A stretch of DNA of 64,000 nucleotides from Neoluteolibacter marinus (GTDB taxonomy: Bacteria; Verrucomicrobiota; Verrucomicrobiia; Verrucomicrobiales; Akkermansiaceae): assembly GCF_014904755.1 (NCBI RefSeq), contig NZ_JACZFQ010000097.1, positions 1 through 64,000 of the forward strand. The letters are read 5' to 3'. A program made the translations under genes and the position numbers. The notes below the pieces were generated by a model. It did no database searches. It had not been told where the DNA came from and was given only the letters and a program-made list of their open reading frames with translations. Each line of letters begins with the position of its first letter. The stretch's first letter is position 1. Positions 20,001-27,261 of the stretch are shown in pieces.

Positions 20001-20872
20001 TTGAGCTGCTGGCGGAGGTCGGCGAGTTCGCCTTCGAAATTGCGCGCTTCCAAGCGGGCGTCGGCAACCGCTTCCTCCTTCGGCTCCATCAGGCGCTCCA
20101 GTTCGGCTTCCGTCGCCTCCAGCGAGCGGATCGAGGTGCGGAGTTCGTCGCATTCCGCCGACAGCTCGACGAAGCGCTTGTGCCCGAGATGGGTGTCGAG
20201 GATCCGGACGTCGCCTGCCAGTGCCTGGTAGCGGCGGGCCTTGGCGACCTGGCGCTTCAGGGAATTCATCCGCCGCTCCTGCTCGGCGATGACGTCCGAG
20301 ACGCGCAGCAGGTTGGCCTCGGTGAACTCCAGCTTGCGCAGCGCTTCCTTCTTCTCGCGCTTGTACTTGGTGATGCCCGCGGCTTCCTCGAACACCATCC
20401 GGCGTTCCTCCGGCTTGGAGGAAAGGATCTGGTCGATCTGGCCCTGGGCCATGATCGAATAGGCCGTCCGGCCGATCCCGGTGTCCATCAGCAGGTCGTG
20501 GATGTCCTTCAGCCGGCATAGCGTGCCGTTGATGCGGTACTCCGACTTGCCGTCGCGGAAGACCCGGCGGGTCAGGGAGACCTCGTTGTAGTCCACTTTC
20601 AGCGACTCCTCGCAGTCGGCCATGGTCAGCGTCACCTCGGCCATCCCGAGCGGCTTGCGGCGCTCGGTGCCGTTGAAGATGACGTCGGCCATTTCCCCGC
20701 CGCGCAACGCCTTGGCGGAGGTTTCGCCGAGCACCCAGCGGATCGCGTCGACGACGTTCGACTTGCCGCAGCCGTTGGGCCCGACGATCCCGGTGACACC
20801 CTTGTGGAACTCGAACTTCGTCTTGTCCGCGAAGGACTTGAAGCCGTGGATCTCAAGCGATTTTAAATACAT
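17090..20872 (-). CDS. smc: Chromosome segregation ATPase SMC
   Basis: 1260 aa, slightly longer than B. subtilis SMC (about 1186). It forms the condensin core that loads on DNA and organises and segregates the chromosome with ScpA and ScpB. The N-terminal head begins YLKSLEIHGFKSFADKTKF, with Walker A GPNGCGKSN at about 32-40. Two long coiled coils, very rich in Glu, Arg and Gln, flank a hinge at about 510-650. The C-terminal head has signature LLSGGERSM and Walker B FCVLDELDAPLD. An acidic insert (NEDSEEEEQPIVVVDATKDEDELP) sits in the second half and may explain the extra length. scpA and scpB are not nearby. Confidence 0.97.
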   Translation of the reverse strand: MYLKSLEIHGFKSFADKTKFEFHKGVTGIVGPNGCGKSNVVDAIRWVLGETSAKALRGGEMADVIFNGTERRKPLGMAEVTLTMADCEESLKVDYNEVSLTRRVFRDGKSEYRINGTLCRLKDIHDLLMDTGIGRTAYSIMAQGQIDQILSSKPEERRMVFEEAAGITKYKREKKEALRKLEFTEANLLRVSDVIAEQERRMNSLKRQVAKARRYQALAGDVRILDTHLGHKRFVELSAECDELRTSIRSLEATEAELERLMEPKEEAVADARLEARNFEGELADLRQQLNSHRNQLAAAQGRVAFNEERKAELEGRISQNREEIETTREKLAQQEFDVVAANEAMEQLARRIAEQEIQLADQEERTHIARADREQIEAQLREARAEANRAQTIIASTQAKIESSLAQLETSRERARMLADEEQRLNLEIEEAHAQRDEISNLLDEHAARTTELEETFQKAERTYQHTRGDLDAARAAAAEAHKTLTQRSSRLQVVRQLVASGEGFQKGTRKVLDGLDDPERFKPGIHGVLAGFIEADRSCARAIETALGSHLQAVLVSDEKLADALISRLTEKRLGQAAILPETFVGHSNGTQMEALPQGAVAWALDRVKSDARVSRVIERLLEKVLIVPNFATALRLRADLPDVTMVTQAGELLGAEGILHGGDAGEGNVSVLELQNEVRDLETEVAALTEAEAAAVQRVKDLEARMKELQEEVESSRERVQRHKVELSTLQGQLTLAAREVESVQTKLDNVRWERGELESRDQAAHDSRSGLESELAMARERLEGHEEDQRRLQSQVEESQRDEAELNQALNELRTSLAVERQAKQAAEAQQQPMEARLSELRELSIRRETEIDSFVQRIEAAAAENARLSEEVETHQAESEDLAVEIESRAGRRNELLEAIDKAEAALAEARRHYSKASEQRGREEVAITKIELRLENLVNSILERHQVELASFEPDAHALLSCIASQKSQQSRGGRQTLVENEDSEEEEQPIVVVDATKDEDELPVLPGEMTGEPDWSFVEAVVGDLKRRLDSMGPVNVDAIQEYEELEERFNEVRSNYDDLVNSKANLIEVIERINEETERRFSETFAQVKLNFRDMFKELFGEQGKADLMLVDENDPLESGIEVIAKPPGKKLQSISLLSGGERSMTAVALLFSIYMIKPSPFCVLDELDAPLDESNINRFVKVLDRFIDNSQFIIVTHSKRTMARADVMYGVTMEEFGVSKPVGMRLTNSDDAASKGEAKSAAQKAALRLDA

Positions 20873-21131
20873 GCGACAGAAGCGGGTTAGAGGTTCAGCC
20901 CGGGAGGGATTCCGGACCCTGCGAGCCTATCCCAAAAACTTGCCGCGGAAAGCTCTTCGCCGAAAATCGTCCATATCTTGTATCAAAATCCGCAAGAACA
21001 TACCACCTGTGGAGTTTTGTGAAAATTAAGGATTCTGAACCATTTTACAGGATCCCACTCCTCCCGGCACTCTCGACCCTCCCCGGAAGCCGTCGGACCG
21101 CCCGATAAATGGAATTTACACCGACGCCGCG
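20873..21131. other. Divergent intergenic region, AT-rich
   Basis: 259 bp between smc (leftward) and the first repeat-protein gene (rightward). Bases about 20965-21050 are markedly AT-rich for this genome and must carry the promoters of both units. I cannot assign individual -35/-10 boxes; the best rightward candidates match the consensus at only three or four of six positions each. Confidence 0.45.
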
Positions 21132-22847
21132 ATGGCAAGACTCCGCACCATCATGGGAAGGACCGCGAAGATCCGCCGAGGGGCACCGTGGCTCGCTGCC
21201 GTTGGCGGCCTTGCCTTGGGTCTCGCGACGCGGGCCACGGTTCCCGGACCAAGCAGCGATCCGACTTCGACCGCGTCCGTCGAGGGCCAGAAAAGTCCGG
21301 AATTGCCCATTCCTGGCGGTCCCACAGCCGCTCGGATCCAAGATCTGGCGAACCTCGATGCGGCCGGCTGCGAGGCTCTGCTCAAGGAACTCACCACCTA
21401 TCCCCGGCAAGAGTTCGGCATTGCGGCCGAAGCGGTCCTTCTCCGGTGGATGTCCCTGGCCGGCCCGGACGAAGTCCTGGCGGCGGTCGCCTCGAAGGAC
21501 ACCCGCTACCACCTACCCCTTTTCAATGCCTGGGTGACGCTGGATCCCCATGCCGCGATGGATTCCACGACCCGTCCCGAGTTCGCGGTGCCCCGAGCGC
21601 TTTACGCCCTTGACGAAGCACGGCCCGACTTCGCGGACTATCTGGCTGCGGCGTGGAAACCGAATACGACCACCAACCAGGACCTCGAGCGCTCCCTGAC
21701 CCGTTTGGCGCGGGAGCAACCGGAACTCGCCCGCACCCTTCCCAACTCGCCGCCGGACCTCCGGAAGCGGGCAATTGCCGCCGTTGCCCGCGGATGGGCG
21801 AAAAAAGACCCTCAGGCCGCGCTGGCATGGTTGCGGGAAATGGATCCCAAGACCGAGCCCGGGCGATCCGGCATGGTCTCCTTGTTCAGCTCCTGGGCCG
21901 AGACAGATCCCGCCGCAGTTGCCGCGGCGCTGAAAGAGGCAACGTGGCTAGACCTCCGTGGCTTCGGATCATCCATCGAAAACCTCCGGACCCCGGAGCG
22001 GCCGGACGCAGCCGTCGATGCAGCACTTCGTGGAGACCCCTTCGTCGACGTCACCACCTTGCATGAGCTATTAAAGGAAGCCCGGCTCGATTGGACTTCA
22101 CCCTCACCCATCAACTCTTACGGCTGGAACCCCGTCGATTTTGAGCAAGCGGGCCTTGAGTGCGCCAACCTGCCGCCCGGGCCGGAGCGCGACTACCTGA
22201 TGGACGCGATCGTCCAAGGATGGTCCGCCGGCGATCCGGAGGCCGCGCTGGACTTCGCCGACCGCCACCAGCTCTCCTCCGCTTCGGCGGAACGCCTGCG
22301 TTCCCGGCCCACCCCGGCGATGCGCGAAGCGGCACTGGCAGATCCCGGGCAAGCTTTCGCCACGCTGTTCAATCCGGAGAATGCGCCGATCGCCGGCATG
22401 ACCCGAGAGCAGGCAACCGAGCTCATGCAGCAATGGGGCCGGACCCACCCTGCAGACGCCGCCGAATTGATCGCGGGCTCCTGGGATCCCGAGGGATTGC
22501 CTCACCTCAATCCGATCCTGCTTGAGAACGTGCTTGGCGTTGGCTGGGCGCAAGAGGACCCGATCGCGGCAACCGACTGGGTCAGTTCGCTCCCGGAAGG
22601 TTCCCTGCGACAGCCGGCCTGGATGGCGATGGAGGACTACGTCACCCGCGTGGCACCGGATCTCGCCTTCACCCTGAGCGCCCGGCTGCTGGACGATGAG
22701 GATCTTCGCCGGCAGCGTCTCCAAAGCGAACTGCAGCAATCCCGGCGAGAGATCGGACAGGAAGCGGCGCTCCGCTTGCTCGAAAGCCTCGACCTGACCG
22801 ACGACGAGCGCGACACCTTGCACGATCTCCTCTCCCCCGCCCGATGA
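21132..22847 (+). CDS. Exported or anchored repeat protein (W-x3-DP-x-AA repeats), first of pair
   Basis: 571 aa from ATG 21132 (ATG 21153 also possible). A hydrophobic segment at about 18-34 looks like a signal anchor. The rest is alpha-helical and built from a degenerate repeat of about 35-45 residues with the core W-x3-D-P-x-A-A. Visible copies include WVTLDPHAA, WAKKDPQAALAWL, WAETDPAAV, WSAGDPEAA and WAQEDPIAATDWV, the last followed by SLPEGSLR. Such all-helical repeats usually make a superhelical scaffold for protein binding. Similar proteins seem common in Verrucomicrobiota, but I know of no function. It shares an ATGA stop/start overlap with the next gene. Confidence 0.7.
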   Translation: MARLRTIMGRTAKIRRGAPWLAAVGGLALGLATRATVPGPSSDPTSTASVEGQKSPELPIPGGPTAARIQDLANLDAAGCEALLKELTTYPRQEFGIAAEAVLLRWMSLAGPDEVLAAVASKDTRYHLPLFNAWVTLDPHAAMDSTTRPEFAVPRALYALDEARPDFADYLAAAWKPNTTTNQDLERSLTRLAREQPELARTLPNSPPDLRKRAIAAVARGWAKKDPQAALAWLREMDPKTEPGRSGMVSLFSSWAETDPAAVAAALKEATWLDLRGFGSSIENLRTPERPDAAVDAALRGDPFVDVTTLHELLKEARLDWTSPSPINSYGWNPVDFEQAGLECANLPPGPERDYLMDAIVQGWSAGDPEAALDFADRHQLSSASAERLRSRPTPAMREAALADPGQAFATLFNPENAPIAGMTREQATELMQQWGRTHPADAAELIAGSWDPEGLPHLNPILLENVLGVGWAQEDPIAATDWVSSLPEGSLRQPAWMAMEDYVTRVAPDLAFTLSARLLDDEDLRRQRLQSELQQSRREIGQEAALRLLESLDLTDDERDTLHDLLSPAR

Positions 22848-24139
22848 ACCGCGGTCTCCTCACCCTGCTTGCCGCCATCTCCGGCTACGCGATTGGGTCG
22901 CAAATCCCCGGCAATGCAGCAGCGCCCACTCATCCCACCGCCGCACCGACCAAGACCAGCCTGCGGCCGGAGCGGCCCCGTGGGAGCGGCCTGTCCCGCA
23001 TGGAACAGCTCACGGCGATGGCCGCCAAGCTGACCCGATCCGAGTGGCCCGCGTTTTTCGAGGCACGGCTCCATTCGGCCCGGGACGCCCGCCTCGCCGC
23101 CCAACTGTGGGCGGAGGCCGACCCCGCGGGCTTCTGGGGATGGCTGCGCGAAAGTCGCGACCGCGATCAGTTGGAACGCTTCGCCGAGGATTTGCTCACC
23201 GTCTGGACCCGGCTCGACCCGCAAGCTGCCATGGACGCGGTCATGGGTATCACCGACTCCGCGCTGGGTGATCGGCTGCGCGCGGGGGTCATCGATGCCG
23301 CCTTGGAACAGGACACCGCCCAGGGTCTGGCCTTTGCAGCCCGCGGCGGCGATTTCAACGGCATCAGCACCGGACTGACCTCGTGGATCACGCGTGACCC
23401 CGCTTTGGCGACCCGTGGCCTCGCCGCATTGCCGACGAACTGCGACTACCGCAGCTACCTGAAGTATGCCCTCTCTTTCTGGGCAGAGCAGGATCCCGCC
23501 GCGTGCCTGGCCTGGCTAAAAGAGACACCGCCCCGAAGGGACCAACATGGTAGGTCCGAGTGGGCCACCAAGGGCTTCAAAACCCTGGCCTTCTCCGATG
23601 TTACAGACGCCTTGGATGCCGCGCTCAGCGTTTCCGACCCTGACCATCGTTCCCAGGCCCTCGCCGGGGTGATCGCCAGTGGCCTCATCCCACCCGATGA
23701 AGCCGCGAGATTGCTCGCGCAGGTGAACCGGATCGAAACCACCCAGATGGCTTGGGAAATCGGTGGCTACGACCATTCCGGAAAGGGCAACTTCGAGAAC
23801 CGTGCCGGGATCATCAACCTGCTCCCCGTCAATGGCAACAGCCACAACGGCTATCGGAACCTCGCCAGCGAATGGTCCAACGCCAACCCCGCGGCGGCTT
23901 GGGACTGGGCGACGACGATTCCCGATCCATTCATGTCGCGGGTCGCGATGATCGCCATGGTCGACAAAGTCGAAGTCAACCAGCTCGACCGCATCGCCGA
24001 CCTGCCCTTCCGGGCATTATCGAATGACCTTTTGCGGGCCGCGATGTCGAGGATTCCGGTCGATCAACGCGGAGAGTGGATTGACCGGATGCCCGATGAT
24101 CGCGCAGCTTGGGCGCGCCGGATCGCGGCTGACGAATAG
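22844..24139 (+). CDS. Repeat protein (W-x3-DP-x-AA), second of pair
   Basis: 431 aa, starting in the last codons of the previous gene (ATGA overlap), so translation is probably coupled. An N-terminal hydrophobic stretch (LLTLLAAISGYAIGSQI) is a likely signal anchor. The same repeat core occurs in WAEADPAGFWGWL, WTRLDPQAAMDAV, WITRDPALA, WAEQDPAACLAWL and WSNANPAAAWDWA. The pair thus arose by duplication of one architecture, though the sequences have diverged well beyond a recent copy. No enzyme motif is visible. The two products may form a heteromeric scaffold at the cell envelope. Confidence 0.7.
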   Translation: MNRGLLTLLAAISGYAIGSQIPGNAAAPTHPTAAPTKTSLRPERPRGSGLSRMEQLTAMAAKLTRSEWPAFFEARLHSARDARLAAQLWAEADPAGFWGWLRESRDRDQLERFAEDLLTVWTRLDPQAAMDAVMGITDSALGDRLRAGVIDAALEQDTAQGLAFAARGGDFNGISTGLTSWITRDPALATRGLAALPTNCDYRSYLKYALSFWAEQDPAACLAWLKETPPRRDQHGRSEWATKGFKTLAFSDVTDALDAALSVSDPDHRSQALAGVIASGLIPPDEAARLLAQVNRIETTQMAWEIGGYDHSGKGNFENRAGIINLLPVNGNSHNGYRNLASEWSNANPAAAWDWATTIPDPFMSRVAMIAMVDKVEVNQLDRIADLPFRALSNDLLRAAMSRIPVDQRGEWIDRMPDDRAAWARRIAADE

Positions 24140-24210
24140 CGACTGAATCCCCGCTTGAGTTGTCCGACAAATCCCAATCTACTCGTTCTCCCTCAACGCC
24201 TCCTATCTGC

Positions 24211-25287
24211 ATGTCCGATTTCCTGACCGTCTCCCGCACCGCCCACGACGAACTCGTGACCGCCGCCTACCAATCCCGCGGCTTCAGCGCCGACGAGGCG
24301 GCCGAGGGCACCAAACTGGCAGCAGAGGCGGCACGTCACGGCATCCGCACCCACCACGCCCTCAAGGCCCTGCACCTCGACCACCTGTTCGGCAGTGCGT
24401 TCGGTGGCTGTGTTCCCGGTGCGGAGATCGAGGTGGTGAAATCCCGCTTCCCCGGCTCTGAGACCTGGAACTGTAACCGCAAGCTCGGCCAGAGCGTCGC
24501 CTACCGCGCGATCAACCGCTGCATCGAGCTCGCCGACCAGTTCGGGATCGGCCAGGTCAGCGTCGACAATGCCTTCCACTACCTGTGGGGCGGCGGCTAC
24601 GTGATGGAAGCCGCGGAGCGCGGCTACATCGCCTACACCAACTGCACCTCGACCCTGGCGGAGGTGGTGCCTTTCGGCGGCAAGTTCCCCACCCTCGGCA
24701 CCAACCCGCACTCCTGGGGTTTCCCGACCACCGAAGCGCTCGGCTTCCCGCTGGTCAGCGACTGGGCCACCTCGACCGTCGCCATGGGCCGCGTCCAGGC
24801 GCTCAAGCGCGAAGGCAAGCTGCTGCCGGACGGGGCAGCGGTCGACAAGGACGGCAAGCCGACCAATGACCCGAACGAGGTCGCCGCCCTGCTGCCCTTC
24901 GGCGCCCACAAGGGCTACGCGATGTGCCTGCTCAACGAACTCTACGGCAGCCTGATCGGCGGTTCCCTGCCGACCCTGCGCGGCCGCCCGGCCAAGGCGC
25001 CGGAGGACGAAAAGACCAGCAGTTCCTTCTATTTCCAGGTCATTCACCCCGACGCGATCTCCGGCGGGGCTTTCGCGAAAGGCCGCGACCAGATGGCAAA
25101 CCTCAAGGCGGTCCTCGACGACGTGCTCGGCCATGGCAACGAAGCCTGCATCGTGCCCGGTCAATTCGAGGCCGAGGCCCGCAAGCGCTCCGACGCGGCC
25201 GGCGGCCTTCATTTCACCGCGGCGGAACTGGCGGAATTCGGCGAACTCGCCGCTGAGATCGGCGTCGCCCCGCTGGAAGCGAAGTAG
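24211..25287 (+). CDS. Malate/L-lactate/ureidoglycolate dehydrogenase family (Ldh_2)
   Basis: 358 aa from ATG 24211; the frame is open further upstream, but that part lacks family features. The fold is the NAD(P)-dependent Ldh_2 type, unrelated to classical malate dehydrogenase. Family-like stretches are HGIRTHHALKAL (43-54; most members read HGxxSHG), DNAFHYLWGGGYVMEAAERGY, GTNPHSWGFPT, LLPFGAHKGYAMCL and a C-terminal VPGQFEAEARKR. The substrate may be a 2-hydroxy or 2-keto acid; it cannot be narrowed further. The altered HGxxSHG motif is worth noting. It stands alone, with a hairpin downstream at 25381. Confidence 0.85.
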   Translation: MSDFLTVSRTAHDELVTAAYQSRGFSADEAAEGTKLAAEAARHGIRTHHALKALHLDHLFGSAFGGCVPGAEIEVVKSRFPGSETWNCNRKLGQSVAYRAINRCIELADQFGIGQVSVDNAFHYLWGGGYVMEAAERGYIAYTNCTSTLAEVVPFGGKFPTLGTNPHSWGFPTTEALGFPLVSDWATSTVAMGRVQALKREGKLLPDGAAVDKDGKPTNDPNEVAALLPFGAHKGYAMCLLNELYGSLIGGSLPTLRGRPAKAPEDEKTSSSFYFQVIHPDAISGGAFAKGRDQMANLKAVLDDVLGHGNEACIVPGQFEAEARKRSDAAGGLHFTAAELAEFGELAAEIGVAPLEAK

Positions 25288-25380
25288 CGCACCGTTGCAC
25301 GTTGCGTGCGTGGCTGGCGGTCATGCCGCGGCGCTTTCCGATCACCATCAGACGTCGTGCCCAGGCTGCCATTTCTCCGC

Positions 25381-25399
25381 CGCAACTTGAAAAGTTGCG
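25381..25399. repeat. Hairpin repeat candidate between ldh and class IV aminotransferase genes
   Basis: CGCAACTT (25381-25388) and AAGTTGCG (25392-25399) make a perfect 8-bp stem with a 3-base loop, immediately before the stop codon of the leftward gene ends at 25400. On the minus strand it reads GTAGCGCAACTTTTCAAG..., a form I associate with short dispersed repeats in Verrucomicrobiota genomes. It may also act as a transcription attenuator for both converging genes. No second copy was seen in this window. Confidence 0.5.
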
Positions 25400-26152
25400 C
25401 TACGCCCGCGCTTTGCCGTCGATCGCCGACACCCGCACCAGCCCGCGCGTCGCCGAGCTCAGGAACACCTCGTCGGCGGCCTCCAGGTCGGCGGCCGTGA
25501 GCGGGCGTTCCTCCACTTCCCGCTGCTCCATCACCCGCGCCCGCATCGTTCCGGGCAAACATCCGGACGACAGCGGCGGCGTGGCGTAACAGCCGTCGCG
25601 GACCAGAAACACGTTCGCCGTGGCGGCTTCGCAAAGCTCGCCGCGGGTGTTGTAGAACAAGGCCTCGTCCGCCCCGGAACGGCGTGCCTGGTCGAGTGCG
25701 AACAGATTCTCGGCATACGAGGCACATTTCAGCCCCGCCAACGGTGATCTCTCGTTGCGGGGAAAAGGCGAGGTCCACAAGGACACCGATTCCGGCGGTT
25801 CCGGGCACGGCGCCGCGGTGATCCACAGCCGCGGATCGTCCCCTAGCTCCAGCGACCTCAGGTCACCCGTCCCGGCCGTGACGGCCAGCCGCAGCCTCGC
25901 CCGTCCCGTGTTCAGGCCGCGGCGTCCGAGCAGTTCCACCATCGCTCCCTCCACCTGTTCGAGCTCCAGCCGCCACCCCAAGCGCTCCGCCCCCGCGGCC
26001 ATTCGCGCCAGGTGCCGGGCCAGCTCCACCGGTTGCCCGTCCGTGGCAAGGATCGTCTCGAACAAGCCGAGCCCGTGGGTCAAGCCGCGGTCACCGGGGG
26101 AAACCGGCAGCTTGCCCTCGAGGAATTCACCGTTGCACCAGTAGCAGCTCAC
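25400..26152 (-). CDS. pabC: Class IV aminotransferase-fold enzyme, probable aminodeoxychorismate lyase
   Basis: 250 aa from GTG 26152 (MSCYWCNGEFLEGKLPV); an ATG at 26212 would add 20 residues and nearly meet the divergent gene. PLP-dependent fold-type IV: DRGLTHGLGLFETI near the start, the catalytic-lysine region LKCASYAENLFAL (Lys142), and GELCEAATANVFLV at the cofactor phosphate. The overall length and the short N-terminus fit PabC, which splits 4-amino-4-deoxychorismate to p-aminobenzoate for folate. A branched-chain or D-amino-acid transaminase of the same fold is possible. No pabA or pabB is nearby. It is divergent from the AcpH gene. Confidence 0.75.
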   Translation of the reverse strand: MSCYWCNGEFLEGKLPVSPGDRGLTHGLGLFETILATDGQPVELARHLARMAAGAERLGWRLELEQVEGAMVELLGRRGLNTGRARLRLAVTAGTGDLRSLELGDDPRLWITAAPCPEPPESVSLWTSPFPRNERSPLAGLKCASYAENLFALDQARRSGADEALFYNTRGELCEAATANVFLVRDGCYATPPLSSGCLPGTMRARVMEQREVEERPLTAADLEAADEVFLSSATRGLVRVSAIDGKARA

Positions 26153-26235
26153 GCCGCGAATCTGACCGCCCGGGGCCACCGCCGGAAAGCCCGCATTGCA
26201 CCTTCCGTCCATGCGGGTTGGACTGGCGGTGGATC

Positions 26236-26838
26236 TTGAACTACCTCGCCCATCTCCACCTCGCGGAAAACAGCGCCGCCTCCCGCGTCGGCAACTTGCT
26301 CGGCGACTTCGTGCCCGGCCGGCCGGAATCGCTGCGCGACCGCTTCCCCGCGGCAGTCCTCGACGGGATCGTGCGCCATCGCGCGATCGACCGCTTCACC
26401 GACGTCCACCCGATCACGCTGCGCCTGAAGGAATGCATTGCCCCGCCCCGCCGCCGCTTTGCCGGGGTGATCACCGACATCCTTTTCGACCACTTCCTCA
26501 CCCGTCAGTGGGACGACTTTTCCGACCAGCCCTTCGCCGGATTCATCGACGCCTGCAACGCCGCCCTGCGCGAGCACCGCGCGATCCTGCCCGCGGAGCT
26601 CGCCGACACGCTCGAGCAACGGATCACCGACCGCTGGCTGGAGCACTACGGCAGCGACGAAGGCCTCGACGACGTCTTCCACCGCGTCGCCCGCCGGCGT
26701 CCCGCCTTCGCACCGGTCGCCGACGCGGTGCAGGACTTGCAACAGCACCGGGATCGCTTCGAGGCCGGCTTCCATGAGTTCTACCCCGAACTGCGCGATT
26801 GGGTCCGCGCCCTGGGTCCGGAATCGGCGGCGATTTAG
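26236..26838 (+). CDS. acpH: Acyl carrier protein phosphodiesterase AcpH (DUF479)
   Basis: 200 aa from TTG 26236 (MNYLAHLHLAENS), which gives the start typical of the family; the frame is open 18 bases further up to TTG 26218. It is an HD-like metal hydrolase that removes 4'-phosphopantetheine from acyl carrier protein. Key family stretches are NLLGDFVPG, IVRHRAIDRFTDVHP, ITDILFDHFL and ERITDRWLEHY, supplying the His and Asp metal ligands. A small membrane protein gene follows 45 bp downstream. Confidence 0.9.
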   Translation: MNYLAHLHLAENSAASRVGNLLGDFVPGRPESLRDRFPAAVLDGIVRHRAIDRFTDVHPITLRLKECIAPPRRRFAGVITDILFDHFLTRQWDDFSDQPFAGFIDACNAALREHRAILPAELADTLEQRITDRWLEHYGSDEGLDDVFHRVARRRPAFAPVADAVQDLQQHRDRFEAGFHEFYPELRDWVRALGPESAAI

Positions 26839-26883
26839 TCCTTCGGTCGCCGCGCCGGTCCTGCCTACGTTCCGCCCGACCCC

Positions 26884-27255
26884 ATGCGCAGCCTCATCTT
26901 TTCCGCCGGAGCCCTCGTCGCCGCCCTCGGTTTCATCGCCTTCCACCAATCGCGCGACCCCAACCTGCTGCAGGGCGGCCTGACCCTCGGCGGCGGCTGG
27001 ATCATCTGCGGCCTGTTCTCGCTGCGCTCGAAGTGGCACGGCATCGTGGGTGCCGGCGCGCTCGCCTTCCTCGGCGCGTTGCGATCTTTGCCCAGCGTGA
27101 CCTCTGTCGCCAGCGGCGACCCCACGGCCCGCTTCAACGTGCTCGCAGGGTTGATCTGCCTCGTGGTCCTGATCGCCGTCGTGCACGCGTTGCTGGCGGA
27201 GCGCCGGCAGCGTTCGATCGACAAGCTGAAGAACGGCGAAGATCCCGGGCCGTGA
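26884..27255 (+). CDS. Small integral membrane protein, function unknown
   Basis: 123 aa with about four hydrophobic helices: IFSAGALVAALGFIAF, LTLGGGWIICGLFSL, IVGAGALAFLGAL and LAGLICLVVLIAVVHALL. It ends in a charged cytosolic tail (ERRQRSIDKLKNGED). ATG 26884 is the first codon after AcpH stops at 26838, so the two may share a message. It converges with the ABC permease gene 6 bp away. No family is recognised. Confidence 0.55.
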   Translation: MRSLIFSAGALVAALGFIAFHQSRDPNLLQGGLTLGGGWIICGLFSLRSKWHGIVGAGALAFLGALRSLPSVTSVASGDPTARFNVLAGLICLVVLIAVVHALLAERRQRSIDKLKNGEDPGP

Positions 27256-27261
27256 GGCACC

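Noticed and set aside
17255-20521. 1088-codon open frame opposite smc
   Set aside because: The translation is low-complexity Leu/Gly/Asp/His sequence mirroring the coiled coil; SMC on the other strand is certain.
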